Assembly: GCA_029959285.1 (NCBI GenBank)
Contig: JASCOE010000005.1
Coordinates: 295,626-359,625, forward strand
Direction: 5' to 3'
Source of the DNA: Flavobacteriaceae bacterium PS02337
Lineage (GTDB): Bacteria; Bacteroidota; Bacteroidia; Flavobacteriales; Flavobacteriaceae
DNA: 64,000 nt
Numbering within the stretch: the first letter of the stretch is position 1; the number at the start of each line of letters is the position of its first letter. This document shows, in pieces, positions 34,373 to 43,778 of this stretch. Position numbers and translations under genes: made by a program. The notes beneath the pieces are model-generated. The model saw only the letters and a list, made by a program, of their open reading frames with translations. It was not told the DNA's origin and ran no database searches.

Positions 34373-34568
34373 ATTTAGGTGTTAAAAATTTGAATGTTTT
34401 TCTATCCTACAAAGAAAATGTTTTTTTATGTAAAGAAAAGGTCATTAACAAAAAATTCTACAAAACTATCATTTAAAAGTAATGTGTTGTTTATGAGGTG
34501 TTTTTGATTCTGATGCAGGTTTTTAAAGAAAAAAAATAAAAAAAAGTGATTTTTTTTGCCCAAAAAGT

Positions 34569-34598
34569 TTGCGTAAACTAAATAAAGCCTTAAATTTG
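34569..34598 (+). promoter_or_regulatory. Promoter of the first tRNA-Gln gene
   Basis: TTG (34569-34571) and TAAATTTG (34591-34598) are spaced 19 nt apart, 20 nt before the tRNA. Confidence 0.75.
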
Positions 34599-34618
34599 CA
34601 CTCGCTTAACAGCACTGC

Positions 34619-34689
34619 TGGTCTATGGTGTAATGGTAACACAACTGTTTTTGGTGCAGTCTTTCAAGGTTCGAGTCCTTGTAGACCAA
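34619..34689 (+). tRNA. tRNA-Gln (anticodon UUG), first copy
   Basis: A full cloverleaf can be folded: acceptor TGGTCTA/TAGACCA with discriminator A, a D-arm with GGTAA, the anticodon arm ACTGT-TTTTGGT-GCAGT giving anticodon TTG, and the T-arm CAAGG-TTCGAGT-CCTTG. No CCA is encoded: the next bases are C then A-T. It has its own promoter and terminator and an identical copy 180 bp downstream. Confidence 0.96.
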
Positions 34690-34692
34690 CAT

Positions 34693-34724
34693 AAAAAGCC
34701 TCTCAGAAATGAGAGGCTTTTTTT
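34693..34724 (+). terminator. Terminator of the first tRNA-Gln gene
   Basis: AAAAAGCCTCTCA-GAAA-TGAGAGGCTTTTT is a perfect stem followed by further T. Confidence 0.9.
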
Positions 34725-34748
34725 ATGCAAAAAAGTTTCATAAAAAAT

Positions 34749-34778
34749 TTGCATAAATTAAATAAAGTTCTAATTTTG
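34749..34778 (+). promoter_or_regulatory. Promoter of the second tRNA-Gln gene
   Basis: TTG (34749-34751) and TAATTTTG (34771-34778) are spaced 19 nt apart, the same layout as the first copy with a few base differences. Confidence 0.75.
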
Positions 34779-34798
34779 CACCCGCTTAACAGCATTGC

Positions 34799-34869
34799 TG
34801 GTCTATGGTGTAATGGTAACACAACTGTTTTTGGTGCAGTCTTTCAAGGTTCGAGTCCTTGTAGACCAA
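34799..34869 (+). tRNA. tRNA-Gln (anticodon UUG), second copy
   Basis: The sequence is identical to that at 34619-34689 over all 71 bases. The whole unit of promoter, tRNA and terminator is repeated with a 180-bp period, so it is a tandem duplication, with divergence only in the flanks. Confidence 0.96.
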
Positions 34870-34872
34870 CAT

Positions 34873-34903
34873 AAAAAGCCTCTCAATCGAGAGGCTTTTT
34901 TTT
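34873..34903 (+). terminator. Terminator of the second tRNA-Gln gene
   Basis: AAAAAGCCTCTC-AATC-GAGAGGCTTTTT followed by T. The loop differs from the first copy. Confidence 0.9.
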
Positions 34904-34929
34904 ATGGAATAAATTTAAGTTGTGAGTTG

Positions 34930-35733
34930 TCAATGTTTTAAAGAAGAAGGAACAACTCCGAATTTCTTTTTAAATGAAAATGAAAAGTGTGAAAGATCTT
35001 CAAAACCCACTCCGATATATACTTCAGATGGCGAACTTCCTTGTTTAATTAAGTAATAAGCTTCCTGAAGTCTTTTGTTTAATAGCCATTTTCCAGGCGT
35101 TTCTTGAAAAACTTTTTGAAAATCTCTTTTAAATGTTGCTAAGCTTCTTCCCGTTAGATACGCAAAACGCTGCGTTTGAACATTAAAATGGAAATTTTTA
35201 TTCATAAATGCTTCCAGATCAATTTTACCAGGTTCGTTAAAATCAAATAGAATGTCTTTTAGCTCTGGATTTACTTTCAATAAAAGATGAACAGCTTCTT
35301 TAATTTTTAAATTGAATAAAGCTTCGTTAGTTTCTTGTTCAACTTCAAGATAAGAAATTAGAGATTCCATAAAAGATTGGTAAAGCGGATTTGGAGCTAA
35401 TGAAAACATGGCTTCAGAATCGACTTTTTTTTCTGCTTTCAAATCGTATTCTTTGCTAATCTCTCGTAAAATTTCTTGATCTAAAAAAAGTGATATGGTT
35501 TTGAATTCTCCATCTTCTGGCGGAATTTTGGTAAACTTTGCCAAATGATTTCTTCTGCTAAAACGAAAATCTCCCGGTTTTGAATGAAATGTGTTTTTAT
35601 TATCTGAAGCGATCATTTCTCCAGAAATCTGATAACTAAAAACGTGTTCGGGAATAAAATGCTCGCCTTCGCGACTGCGCGCGTAATAACACGAGTAGAG
35701 TATTTTTGGTTTTGTATTTGAATTCAAGTTCAT
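34930..35733 (-). CDS. AraC family transcriptional regulator
   Basis: The 267-residue protein has an N-terminal cupin-like sensing region (HVFSYQISGEMIASDNKNTFHSKPGDFRFSRRNHLAKF) and a C-terminal AraC DNA-binding domain of about 95 residues with two helix-turn-helix units (TQRFAYLTGRSLATFKRDFQKVFQETPGKWLLNKRLQEAYYLI and SEVYIGVGFEDLSHFSFSFKKKFGVVPS). The ligand is unknown. It lies 60 bp after the aldehyde dehydrogenase gene in the same direction, so control of that gene is likely but not shown. Confidence 0.92.
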   Translation of the reverse strand: MNLNSNTKPKILYSCYYARSREGEHFIPEHVFSYQISGEMIASDNKNTFHSKPGDFRFSRRNHLAKFTKIPPEDGEFKTISLFLDQEILREISKEYDLKAEKKVDSEAMFSLAPNPLYQSFMESLISYLEVEQETNEALFNLKIKEAVHLLLKVNPELKDILFDFNEPGKIDLEAFMNKNFHFNVQTQRFAYLTGRSLATFKRDFQKVFQETPGKWLLNKRLQEAYYLIKQGSSPSEVYIGVGFEDLSHFSFSFKKKFGVVPSSLKH

Positions 35734-35751
35734 AATTGTAAAATTACTAAA

Positions 35752-35786
35752 AGATCTGAAAATCTTTTGTGAAGAATTTCAGATCT
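35752..35786. repeat. 10-bp inverted repeat between the aldehyde dehydrogenase and AraC genes
   Basis: AGATCTGAAA (35752-35761) and TTTCAGATCT (35777-35786) are perfect complements with a 15-nt centre. On the minus strand TTTT follows, so it may be a weak terminator of the dehydrogenase gene. An operator for the AraC protein is also possible. Confidence 0.5.
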
Positions 35787-35793
35787 TGAAATG

Positions 35794-37215
35794 TTATTTT
35801 TGTTGAATCAGGGCTTTTGGTTCTAAATAGGCTTCAAGTCCTAAAATTCCAAATTCGCGCCCAATTCCAGATTGTTTAAATCCACCGAATGGCGCCATTG
35901 GATCGTGACCAATTCCATTTATTTGAACACGTCCCGCATTAATTTGAGAGGCAACGCGATGTGCTCTTTTTTCGTCAGATGAACTTACATAAGCTTGCAA
36001 TCCGTAAGTAGTATCGTTGGCGATTTCTATTGCTTCTTCTTCAGTTTTATAAGTAATAATAGATAAAACCGGTCCAAATATTTCTTCTTTGGCAATTTGC
36101 ATTTGATTTTTCACATTGAAGAAAACAGTTGGTTTTATAAAATTTCCGTTTTCTAATCCTTTGGGTTTTCCTAATCCGCCAATTAAAATTTCTGCGCCTG
36201 CATCCATTCCGATTTGAATATAATCTTGAACACGACTAAATTGTTTTGCGCTTACCATTGGTCCGACCGCTGTTGTTGGATTTTTAGGATCGCCAACAAT
36301 TAAATTAGAAACTACTTCTTTTATAATGTTTTTTGTTTCTTCTAATTTGTTTTCAGGAATCAATAATCTTGTTCCGGCTATACAAGCTTGTCCGTTGTTC
36401 ATAAATGCGGCGCTAACAGCGAGTGGAATTGCTTTTGAAAAATCGGCATCATCTAAAATGATATTTGGCGATTTTCCTCCAAGTTCCAGAGTAACTCTTT
36501 TCATGGTATTGACTGCTTCTTTTGCAATGATTTTTCCAACTGTTGTTGAGCCTGTAAAAGAGATTTTTGCAACATCTGGATTACGGCTGATTTCTGCCCC
36601 AACAATTTCTCCTAATCCGTTAACGATATTGACGATTCCTTTTGGAAGTTTCGCGTCATGCAAACATTCAATCATTAATTGTGTTTGTTGCGCGCTCATT
36701 TCACTTGGTTTAATAACCGTGGTGCAGCCTGCGACAATTGCAGTTGAAAGTTTGCTACTGATAAAACCATTGCTTGAATTCCACGGAATGATAATTCCGA
36801 CAACGCCAATTGGTGTCATTTGAACTTCAGATTCTCCCATTGTTTTGGTAAAATCATAAGTGTTTAATAAATTGATTGCTGAATCAAAACCTTTTAGCAT
36901 ATATTCAAAACTTATACTTGAAAATTGAAAAGTTCCTCCGTATTCTTCGGTCATGATATTTATAAAATCGGTTTTTCTTTTTTCGACCGAAGTTTTGATG
37001 TTTTTAAGAAGTTGAATTCTTTCTGAAACTGTAGTTTTTGAAAAGGTTTTAAAAGCATTTTTAGCGGCTTCAATTGCTTTTTGGGTATCTTCTGTATTTC
37101 CTAAAAGCACTTCGCCAAGTTTTTCATTTGTTGTTGGGCTGATAAGGTTAAAATATTCTGTTCCTTTTGGTGTTACAAATTCGCCGTTAATGTAAATTTT
37201 GTCTATTGTTTTCAT
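35794..37215 (-). CDS. NAD(P)-dependent aldehyde dehydrogenase
   Basis: The 473-residue protein is an aldehyde dehydrogenase superfamily member. IIPWNSS and KPSEMSAQQT form the cofactor site, FTGSTTVGKII is the Rossmann loop, ELGGKSPNI carries the catalytic Glu and NNGQACIAGTRLLIP the catalytic Cys. EEIFGPVLSIITY and the C-terminal PFGGFKQSGIGREFG are also present. I start it at MKTIDKIY (37215). An in-frame start at 37248 would add 11 atypical residues. The substrate is unknown. The neighbouring AraC gene is the probable regulator. Confidence 0.93.
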   Translation of the reverse strand: MKTIDKIYINGEFVTPKGTEYFNLISPTTNEKLGEVLLGNTEDTQKAIEAAKNAFKTFSKTTVSERIQLLKNIKTSVEKRKTDFINIMTEEYGGTFQFSSISFEYMLKGFDSAINLLNTYDFTKTMGESEVQMTPIGVVGIIIPWNSSNGFISSKLSTAIVAGCTTVIKPSEMSAQQTQLMIECLHDAKLPKGIVNIVNGLGEIVGAEISRNPDVAKISFTGSTTVGKIIAKEAVNTMKRVTLELGGKSPNIILDDADFSKAIPLAVSAAFMNNGQACIAGTRLLIPENKLEETKNIIKEVVSNLIVGDPKNPTTAVGPMVSAKQFSRVQDYIQIGMDAGAEILIGGLGKPKGLENGNFIKPTVFFNVKNQMQIAKEEIFGPVLSIITYKTEEEAIEIANDTTYGLQAYVSSSDEKRAHRVASQINAGRVQINGIGHDPMAPFGGFKQSGIGREFGILGLEAYLEPKALIQQK

Positions 37216-37337
37216 GTTGCAATGATTTAATGAATTTTTATTTGACAAATTTCTATATTAATAACGCTTTCGACTTTGTTGAAAAGCTCAAATTAACTTT
37301 GTTGCAAAGCTCATTTTTTAAGTTGAATTTTATATAT

Positions 37338-37366
37338 AAAAAAAGCCTCTCAATTGAGAAGCTTTG
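37338..37366 (-). terminator. Terminator of the universal stress protein gene
   Basis: On the minus strand AAGCTTCTCAATTGAGAGGCTT is a near-perfect palindrome followed by seven T, located 20 bp after the stop at 37388. Confidence 0.8.
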
Positions 37367-37387
37367 GTTTATTTGTAGATGTTTTTG

Positions 37388-38212
37388 TTATATTTTTAAA
37401 GTTATTACGGGTCTAACAGCGTGATTAACTAAGCCTTCGCTGATGCTTCCGTTAAAGAAATGAGCAAAACCTGTTCTTCCGTGGGTGCACATTCCGATAA
37501 TATCAGCGTCTATTTTGTTGGAGAAATTTATAATTCCTTTTTCAATATTTGTATCATTATAAATTTGAGTAGTATAATTGCTGATATTGAATTGAGATGC
37601 AAAATCATTCATGGCTTTTTCGCTAACATGAGTTGGTTTGAAGCTGTTTGGTGTGCAGATTGTGACTAAATGTAATTTTGAATCAAATAGATTGGTGAAA
37701 TTTAAAAGTTTTTCGAATGGTTTTTTTGCTTCTTCTGAAAAATCAGAGGCAAAAACAATATTGGCAGCATTAAAATTTGAAATGCTTTTTTTGATGACTA
37801 AAACAGGTATTTCAGAATTCCGAACTACTTTTTCGGTGTTAGAACCAATTAATAATTCCTCAACTCCAGACGATCCGTGCGAACCCATTATAATTAAATC
37901 AACATCATAATCTTTACTTATCTGAGTGATGCCGTGTATGGGCTTGTCCATTTTTACGATTTCTGTTATAGAAATGTCGTCCAGATAGGATCTTCCAGCT
38001 ACTTCATCAAGCATTTCGTTTGCTTTTTTCATAAAAAGCATGCTTTCAGGAATACTGATTCCACCCATTATCGCATCATTTGATTGATGCGGTAATTCGA
38101 GCATGTGAAGAATGATAATCTCAGAATTGTTTTTTTTTGCGATTTGGGCGGCAACTTTTAAAGCATCTTCTGCGTGTTCTGAGAAGTCGGTAGGTACTAA
38201 AATTCGTTTCAT
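37388..38212 (-). CDS. Universal stress protein, tandem UspA domains
   Basis: The 274-residue protein consists of two UspA domains (about 1-140 and 148-274). The first has RILVPTDFSEHAEDAL and the nucleotide-binding motif GSHGSSGVEELLIGSNTEKVV (G-x2-G-x9-G-S/T), so it should bind ATP. The second has IVFASDFSEEAKKPF and CTHGRTGFAHFFNGSISEGLV, also with most of the motif. Such double-domain proteins support survival in stress or low energy. It is divergent from rimP. A TACCTTTA sequence about 50 bp upstream may be a weak -7 box. Confidence 0.93.
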   Translation of the reverse strand: MKRILVPTDFSEHAEDALKVAAQIAKKNNSEIIILHMLELPHQSNDAIMGGISIPESMLFMKKANEMLDEVAGRSYLDDISITEIVKMDKPIHGITQISKDYDVDLIIMGSHGSSGVEELLIGSNTEKVVRNSEIPVLVIKKSISNFNAANIVFASDFSEEAKKPFEKLLNFTNLFDSKLHLVTICTPNSFKPTHVSEKAMNDFASQFNISNYTTQIYNDTNIEKGIINFSNKIDADIIGMCTHGRTGFAHFFNGSISEGLVNHAVRPVITLKI

Positions 38213-38295
38213 AATTTTAAAGTTAATAATATGAATAATTCTCTATTTTAATGCTCTTATAAAGGTAAGAAATATTTTTAGAGCAATCAATTTAT

Positions 38296-38323
38296 TTGAT
38301 TTATAAAAAAAACACTATATTTG
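38296..38323 (+). promoter_or_regulatory. Promoter of the rimP-nusA-infB operon
   Basis: TTG (38296-38298) and TATATTTG (38316-38323) are 17 nt apart. Transcription would start near 38328, giving a leader of about 58 nt that contains a terminator-like hairpin. Confidence 0.8.
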
Positions 38324-38351
38324 CACAGTTATTTATTAAAATCTAAATAAT

Positions 38352-38377
38352 GAGGGGACTAAGTGTCCCCTCTTTTT
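38352..38377 (+). promoter_or_regulatory. Terminator-like hairpin in the rimP leader
   Basis: GAGGGGAC (38352-38359) pairs perfectly with GTCCCCTC (38365-38372) over a 5-nt loop, then five T follow. It lies between the promoter and the rimP ATG at 38386, eight bases before the start codon. It has all the marks of an intrinsic terminator and so may attenuate the operon. Confidence 0.75.
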
Positions 38378-38385
38378 ATAAAATT

Positions 38386-38850
38386 ATGACATTCAAAGAA
38401 AAAGTAAACGGATTAATTACGGAAGCTCTTCTGGAAAAACCATCGATCTTTTTGATTGATTTGGCAATCTCAGATTCTTTTAAAATTAGTGTTGGTTTAG
38501 ACGGAGATAATGGAGTGGCGCTGCAAGATTGTATTGATATTAGTCGTGCAATCGAGAATAATCTAGATCGTGAAGAACAAGATTTTTCGTTAGAAGTGGC
38601 ATCAGTTGGAGTAGGATCGCCTTTGAAATTTACGAGACAATACATCAAAAATATTGGTAGAACGCTGATTGTTACTACAAATACTGAAAAAATCGAAGCA
38701 GAATTGATAGAAGCTAACGATGTTTTTATAATTTTGTCTTGGGAAGCAAGGGAACCGAAAAAAGTAGGAAAAGGAAAAGAAACAGTTCAAAAAGAGCAAC
38801 AAATACCTTATACAGAAATTAAAGAGGCAGTTGTTACAGTAACATTTTAA
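38386..38850 (+). CDS. rimP: Ribosome maturation factor RimP
   Basis: RimP assists maturation of the 30S subunit. The 154-residue protein shows the family core [59 protein letters not shown] followed by the SH3-like C-terminal domain. I start it at ATG 38386 (MTFKEKVNG). An in-frame ATG at 38350 would translate the leader hairpin as MRGLSVPSF and is unlikely. It heads the conserved rimP-nusA-infB cluster, 19 bp before nusA. Confidence 0.94.
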   Translation: MTFKEKVNGLITEALLEKPSIFLIDLAISDSFKISVGLDGDNGVALQDCIDISRAIENNLDREEQDFSLEVASVGVGSPLKFTRQYIKNIGRTLIVTTNTEKIEAELIEANDVFIILSWEAREPKKVGKGKETVQKEQQIPYTEIKEAVVTVTF

Positions 38851-38869
38851 TTTTAATTAAAGAATTCGC

Positions 38870-40123
38870 ATGGAAAATTTAGCATTAATCGATTCATTCT
38901 CAGAGTTTAAAGATAATAAACTTATTGATCGTGTAACGCTTATGGCAATTTTAGAGGATGTGTTTAGAAATGCATTGAAGAAAAAATACGGATCTGATGA
39001 TAACTTCGATATTATTATAAATCCTGATAAAGGAGATATGGAGATATGGAGAAGAAGAGTAATCGTTGCTGATGAAGATCTTGATTTTGAAAACGAAGAA
39101 ATTACCTTGACGGAAGCAAGAATGATCGAAGCGGATTTTGAAATTGGCGAAGAAGTTTCTGAAGAAGTTAAATTGATTGATTTAGGAAGAAGAGCGATTT
39201 TAGCACTTCGTCAGAACTTAATATCTAAAATTCACGAACACGATAATACTAATCTTTACAAGCAATTTAAAGATATTATCGGTGATATTTATACAGCAGA
39301 AGTGCATCACGTACGTCCAAGAGTAGTAATCTTGGTTGATGATGAAGGAAACGAAATCGTACTTCCAAAAGAAAAACAAATTCCATCTGATTTCTTCCGT
39401 AAAGGAGATAATGTTCGTGGAATTATTGAAAGTGTAGAATTAAAAGGAAATAAACCTCAAATTATTATGTCTAGAACTTCTGAGAAGTTTTTAGAAAAAT
39501 TATTTGAGCAAGAAATTCCAGAAGTTTTCGACGGATTAATTACAGTTAAAAATGTAGTTCGTATTCCAGGTGAAAAAGCAAAAGTGGCAGTTGATTCTTA
39601 TGATGATAGAATTGATCCAGTTGGAGCTTGTGTGGGAATGAAAGGTTCTCGTATTCACGGAATTGTTCGCGAATTAGGAAATGAAAATATTGACGTAATA
39701 AATTATACAAACAATATTCAATTGTTTATTACAAGAGCATTAAGCCCTGCTAAAGTTTCTTCTATTAAAATTGATGAAGAAACAAAAAGAGCAGAAGTGT
39801 TCTTGAAATTAGAAGAGGTTTCTAAAGCGATTGGTAGAGGTGGACACAACATTAAATTAGCAGGTCAATTGACAGGTTATGAGTTAGATGTTATCCGTGA
39901 AGGAGATGTTGCCGGTACAGTTGCAGATGAAGATGATGTTGAATTAACAGAGTTTTCAGATGAAATCGAAGAATGGGTAATTGAAGAGTTTGCTAAAATA
40001 GGTTTGGATACTGCAAAAAGTATCTTAAAACACGACGTAGAAGATTTAGTAAGAAGAACAGACTTGGAAGAGGAAACTATTCTAGATGTTATGAAGATAC
40101 TAAAAGAAGAGTTTGATAGTTAG
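38870..40123 (+). CDS. nusA: Transcription termination/antitermination factor NusA
   Basis: NusA binds RNA polymerase and affects pausing, termination and antitermination. The 417-residue protein has the N-terminal polymerase-binding domain (1-125), an S1 domain (about 135-200, GDIYTAEVHHVRPRVVILVDDEGNEIVLPKEKQIPSDFFRKGDNVRGI) and two KH domains (GACVGMKGSRIHGIVRELGNENIDVI and AIGRGGHNIKLAGQLTGYELDVI). A short acidic C-terminal helix region follows. The C-terminal acidic repeats of E. coli NusA are mostly missing, as is usual outside Proteobacteria. It is co-transcribed with rimP and infB. Confidence 0.96.
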   Translation: MENLALIDSFSEFKDNKLIDRVTLMAILEDVFRNALKKKYGSDDNFDIIINPDKGDMEIWRRRVIVADEDLDFENEEITLTEARMIEADFEIGEEVSEEVKLIDLGRRAILALRQNLISKIHEHDNTNLYKQFKDIIGDIYTAEVHHVRPRVVILVDDEGNEIVLPKEKQIPSDFFRKGDNVRGIIESVELKGNKPQIIMSRTSEKFLEKLFEQEIPEVFDGLITVKNVVRIPGEKAKVAVDSYDDRIDPVGACVGMKGSRIHGIVRELGNENIDVINYTNNIQLFITRALSPAKVSSIKIDEETKRAEVFLKLEEVSKAIGRGGHNIKLAGQLTGYELDVIREGDVAGTVADEDDVELTEFSDEIEEWVIEEFAKIGLDTAKSILKHDVEDLVRRTDLEEETILDVMKILKEEFDS

Positions 40124-40182
40124 GCTATAGCTGAATATCTGCTCTAACAACACAACGAAAAAGGTAATAATAAAAAGGTTAT

Positions 40183-43068
40183 ATGTCTGAAGAGAGAGTA
40201 ATTAGAATAAACAAGGTTTTAAGGGAATTAAATATTTCGTTAGAAAGAGCTGTAGATTATCTAAAAGATAAGGGAATTGCTATTGATGCAAATCCAAATG
40301 CAAAAATTTCTGATAGTGAATTTAATATCCTTCAAAGCCAATTTGCGGGCGATAAGGGGAATAAAGAGGCTTCTAAAGAGGTTGGAGAAGAGAAAAGAAA
40401 AGAAAAAGAGGCATTACGTGTAGAGCGTGAGAAAGAAATTGAAGACAAACGCAGACAAGAAGAAGAACGTCAAAAACAGCAAGAAATAATCAAAGCAAGA
40501 GCGGTTGTTTCGGGACCTGTGCAAGTTGGAAAAATTGACTTAAATCCAAAAAAACCTGCGATTACTCCTTCTGAAGAAACTGCTAAGGTTGAAGAGCCAA
40601 AAGCTGTTGTTGCACCTGTGCAACCAGAAAAACCAGTTCAGAATGAAACTGTAAAACAGGATCCAGTTGTGGCTCCGCCAGTTTCAGAAACGAAAAAAGA
40701 AGAAAAACCGGTTATTACTGAGAAAAAAGAAGTTAAAACAGAATCTCCTAAAGTTGCTCAAGAGCCAATTGTCTCTACTGATCCAGCAACTTCAGAAGAA
40801 ACTATTACTACTCAATATCAAAAACTTTCAGGAACAACTCTTACTGGTCAGACAATTGATTTATCTCAATTCAACAAGCCTAAGAAAAAGAAAGAGGATC
40901 CTAAAGCGGCTCAAAACAATAAACCTGGAGTTCCTGGAGCAGGTAATAATAACGCTAATAAAAATAAGCGTAAAAGAATTGCTCCTAAACCAGGTGCGCC
41001 TGGTGCGCCAAAACCTATTCAAGGAAATAATAATGCGCCTGGAACACCAAATCCAAATAAGATTACGCCTAATAATAATGGTGGAGGTTTTAATGCTAAC
41101 AGAAGTTCTAGACCTGGTTTTGTAAAAGGAAATCGTCCAGCAATTGTGGCTAAAGTTGAGCCAACGGAAGAAGAAGTAAAAAACCAAATTAGAGAAACTC
41201 TTGAAAAACTTCAAGGTAAAGGAGGGAAATCTAAAGCGGCTAAATATAGAAGAGATAAAAGAGAAACGCACCGTCAGAAATCTGATGATGAGCAAAGGGC
41301 TCTTGACGAAGGAAGTAAAACAATTAAGGTTACAGAATTCGTTACAGTAGGTGAAATTGCTATTATGATGGATGTGCCGATTACTAAAGTAATTGGAACT
41401 TGTATGTCTCTTGGGATCATGGTTACCATGAACCAACGTCTAGATGCTGAAACATTAACAATTGTAGCAGATGAATTCGGTTATGAAGTTGAATTTATCA
41501 CAGTTGATATCGAAGAAGCTATTGAGGTAGTTGAAGATAGAGAAGAAGATTTAGTTACTAGAGCACCTATTGTTACTGTAATGGGTCACGTCGATCACGG
41601 TAAAACATCATTACTAGATTATATTCGTAAAGAAAATGTTATCGCTGGTGAGTCTGGAGGTATTACACAGCACATTGGAGCATATGGAGTAACATTAGAT
41701 AACGGACAAAAAATCGCATTCTTAGATACACCGGGTCACGAGGCGTTTACCGCGATGCGTGCACGTGGAGCTCAAGTTACAGATATAGCTATTATCGTTG
41801 TAGCGGCGGATGATGACATCATGCCACAAACAAAAGAGGCAATTTCTCACGCACAAGCTGCGGGAGTGCCAATTATATTTGCAATCAATAAAATTGATAA
41901 ACCAAATGCTAATGTTGATAAAATTAAAGAGCGTTTGGCTGGTATGAATTTACTTGTTGAAGATTGGGGTGGAAAAATTCAGTCACATGATATTTCTGCT
42001 AAAGTTGGAACAGGGGTTAAAGAATTGCTAGAAAAAGTTTTATTAGAAGCTGAAATTTTAGATTTAAAAGCAAATCCTAATAAAGCAGCTCAAGGAACAG
42101 TTGTTGAGGCTTTCCTTGATAAAGGAAAAGGATACGTTTCTACAATTTTAGTTCAACAAGGGACATTGAAAATTGGTGATTATATGTTGGCTGGAAAGCA
42201 TCATGGAAAAGTTAAAGCAATGCATGACGAAAGAGGCCATACGGTTTTATCTGCTGGTCCTTCAACTCCGGTATCAGTTTTAGGTTTAGATGGAGCTGCA
42301 ACAGCTGGTGATAAATTCAATGTTTTTGAAGACGAAAAAGAAGCAAAACAAATCGCTTCTAAGCGTTCTCAATTAATGCGCGAACAATCAGTTCGTACAC
42401 AAAGACATATTACGCTTGATGAGATTGGTCGTCGTATCGCTCTTGGTCAGTTTAAAGAATTGAACGTAATACTTAAAGGAGACGTTGATGGATCTGTTGA
42501 AGCATTATCAGATTCGTTCTCTAAACTTTCTACTGAAGAAGTTCAAATTAATATCATCCATAAAGGAGTTGGTGCAATTACAGAAACTGACGTTAACTTG
42601 GCTTCTGCATCAGATGCAATCATTATTGGATTTAATGTTCGTCCTGCAGGAAATGCTAGACAACTTGCTGATAAAGAAGAAATCGATATTCGTTACTACT
42701 CTATTATCTACGCGGCTATTGATGACTTGAAAGATGCGATGGAAGGAATGTTAGCTCCAGAGATGAAAGAGGAAATTTTAGGAAACGCTGAAATTCGTGA
42801 GATTTTCAAAATTTCTAAAGTAGGTTCAATCGCTGGTTGTATGGTAACAGATGGTAAAATCCTAAGAACTTCTAAGATCAGAGTTATTAGAGACGGAGTT
42901 GTAGTTCATACAGGTGAACTTGTGGCATTAAAACGTTTCAAAGACGATGTTAAAGAAGTTACAAAAGGTTATGATTGCGGTATTCAAATCAAAGGATTTA
43001 ATGACATTGAAATTAGTGATGTTATTGAAGCTTACCACGAAGTAGCAATTAAAAAGAAATTGAAATAA
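40183..43068 (+). CDS. infB: Translation initiation factor IF-2
   Basis: IF-2 is the GTPase that places initiator tRNA on the ribosome. The 961-residue protein has an N-terminal IF2N helix-turn region ([25 protein letters not shown]), then a long low-complexity stretch (about 75-340) rich in Lys, Pro, Asn and Gln. A second IF2N domain ([31 protein letters not shown]) follows, then the G domain with [33 protein letters not shown] and NKIDKP. Domains II, III and IV follow, ending in [23 protein letters not shown]. The order and length are typical. A strong terminator follows. Confidence 0.97.
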   Translation: MSEERVIRINKVLRELNISLERAVDYLKDKGIAIDANPNAKISDSEFNILQSQFAGDKGNKEASKEVGEEKRKEKEALRVEREKEIEDKRRQEEERQKQQEIIKARAVVSGPVQVGKIDLNPKKPAITPSEETAKVEEPKAVVAPVQPEKPVQNETVKQDPVVAPPVSETKKEEKPVITEKKEVKTESPKVAQEPIVSTDPATSEETITTQYQKLSGTTLTGQTIDLSQFNKPKKKKEDPKAAQNNKPGVPGAGNNNANKNKRKRIAPKPGAPGAPKPIQGNNNAPGTPNPNKITPNNNGGGFNANRSSRPGFVKGNRPAIVAKVEPTEEEVKNQIRETLEKLQGKGGKSKAAKYRRDKRETHRQKSDDEQRALDEGSKTIKVTEFVTVGEIAIMMDVPITKVIGTCMSLGIMVTMNQRLDAETLTIVADEFGYEVEFITVDIEEAIEVVEDREEDLVTRAPIVTVMGHVDHGKTSLLDYIRKENVIAGESGGITQHIGAYGVTLDNGQKIAFLDTPGHEAFTAMRARGAQVTDIAIIVVAADDDIMPQTKEAISHAQAAGVPIIFAINKIDKPNANVDKIKERLAGMNLLVEDWGGKIQSHDISAKVGTGVKELLEKVLLEAEILDLKANPNKAAQGTVVEAFLDKGKGYVSTILVQQGTLKIGDYMLAGKHHGKVKAMHDERGHTVLSAGPSTPVSVLGLDGAATAGDKFNVFEDEKEAKQIASKRSQLMREQSVRTQRHITLDEIGRRIALGQFKELNVILKGDVDGSVEALSDSFSKLSTEEVQINIIHKGVGAITETDVNLASASDAIIIGFNVRPAGNARQLADKEEIDIRYYSIIYAAIDDLKDAMEGMLAPEMKEEILGNAEIREIFKISKVGSIAGCMVTDGKILRTSKIRVIRDGVVVHTGELVALKRFKDDVKEVTKGYDCGIQIKGFNDIEISDVIEAYHEVAIKKKLK

Positions 43069-43085
43069 TATTCAATACTATATTT

Positions 43086-43116
43086 AAAGTCCCAATGAGA
43101 ATTGGGACTTTTTTTA
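43086..43116 (+). terminator. Terminator of rimP-nusA-infB
   Basis: AAAGTCCCAAT-GAGA-ATTGGGACTTT forms an 11-bp perfect stem followed by T residues, 18 bp after infB. Confidence 0.95.
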
Positions 43117-43169
43117 TGGAAAAAATTAAAGAATTTCCTTTTGTTTTAATTCGTTTAAAGTTTTAATAT

Positions 43170-43177
43170 TATTTTTG
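43170..43177 (+). promoter_or_regulatory. Promoter -7 element of the DUF4920 gene
   Basis: TATTTTTG matches TAnnTTTG, 23 nt before the ATG at 43200. The nearest TTG upstream is too far away. Confidence 0.5.
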
Positions 43178-43199
43178 AAAAAATTAAATTAAAAGTAAG

Positions 43200-43709
43200 A
43201 TGAAATTAGGTATATATTCAGTTGTTTTGTTTTTAAGTTTTTCGACTTTGTGTTTTGCGCAAGAAGACGTAGAAAAACCTGCGCCACCGTCAGGTAATGC
43301 GCTAGTAGGAGATTATTATGGAGCTGATGTTTCTAATGTTGCTGTGAAAAACGCTATTTCAGTTGAAAAACTAGATGATAAATTGCAGGTTTCAAGTAAA
43401 ATTGAAAATATAGCAGTGAAAGGTGAAGTGACAGGTGTTTGTCCAAAAAGAGGATGCTGGGTGAGTGTAAAGACTGAAGATGGTTCTTCGTTCTTTGTTA
43501 AAATGAAAGATTATGGTTTTTTTGTTCCAACTGCCTTAAAAGGTAAAAATGTGGTTTTAGAAGGTAATGCTGAGAGAAAAGTAACTTCTGTTGAAGAATT
43601 AAAGCATTATGCAAAAGATGCTAAAAAATCAAAGGCAGAAATAGATGCTATTAAAGCGCCAAAAGTAGAAATACGATTTTTGGCTAGCGGCATTAAAGTT
43701 GTAAATTGA
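43200..43709 (+). CDS. Exported DUF4920 protein
   Basis: The 169-residue protein starts with a signal peptide (MKLGIYSVVLFLSFSTLCFAQ) and matches the DUF4920 family. The core is GEVTGVCPKRGCWVSVKTEDGSSFFVKMKDYGFFVPTALKGKNVVLEG (about 80-130), with a CPKRGCW pair of cysteines that could bind a metal or form a disulfide. The domain looks like a small OB-type barrel. Function is unknown. It is placed just before the alternative complex III operon, which makes a role in cytochrome or copper maturation conceivable but unproven. Confidence 0.85.
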   Translation: MKLGIYSVVLFLSFSTLCFAQEDVEKPAPPSGNALVGDYYGADVSNVAVKNAISVEKLDDKLQVSSKIENIAVKGEVTGVCPKRGCWVSVKTEDGSSFFVKMKDYGFFVPTALKGKNVVLEGNAERKVTSVEELKHYAKDAKKSKAEIDAIKAPKVEIRFLASGIKVVN

Positions 43710-43731
43710 TGGCAGAAAACTCAGTTTAAAA

Positions 43732-43770
43732 ACAAAAAAAGCGGAATATAATCCCGCTTTTTTTGTTTTT
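43732..43770. terminator. Bidirectional terminator between DUF4920 and SPOR genes
   Basis: AAAAAAAGCGG and CCGCTTTTTTT pair around a small loop, with T-runs in both directions between two convergent genes. Confidence 0.9.
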
Positions 43771-43778
43771 AAAACTTC

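Noticed and set aside
38350-38385. A longer RimP starting at ATG 38350
   Set aside because: The extra 12 codons cover the terminator-like hairpin. The family-like N-terminus begins at 38386.
40667-41436. Long open frames on both strands across the low-complexity part of infB
   Set aside because: They are shadow frames of the Lys/Pro/Asn-rich region. infB is intact in its own frame.
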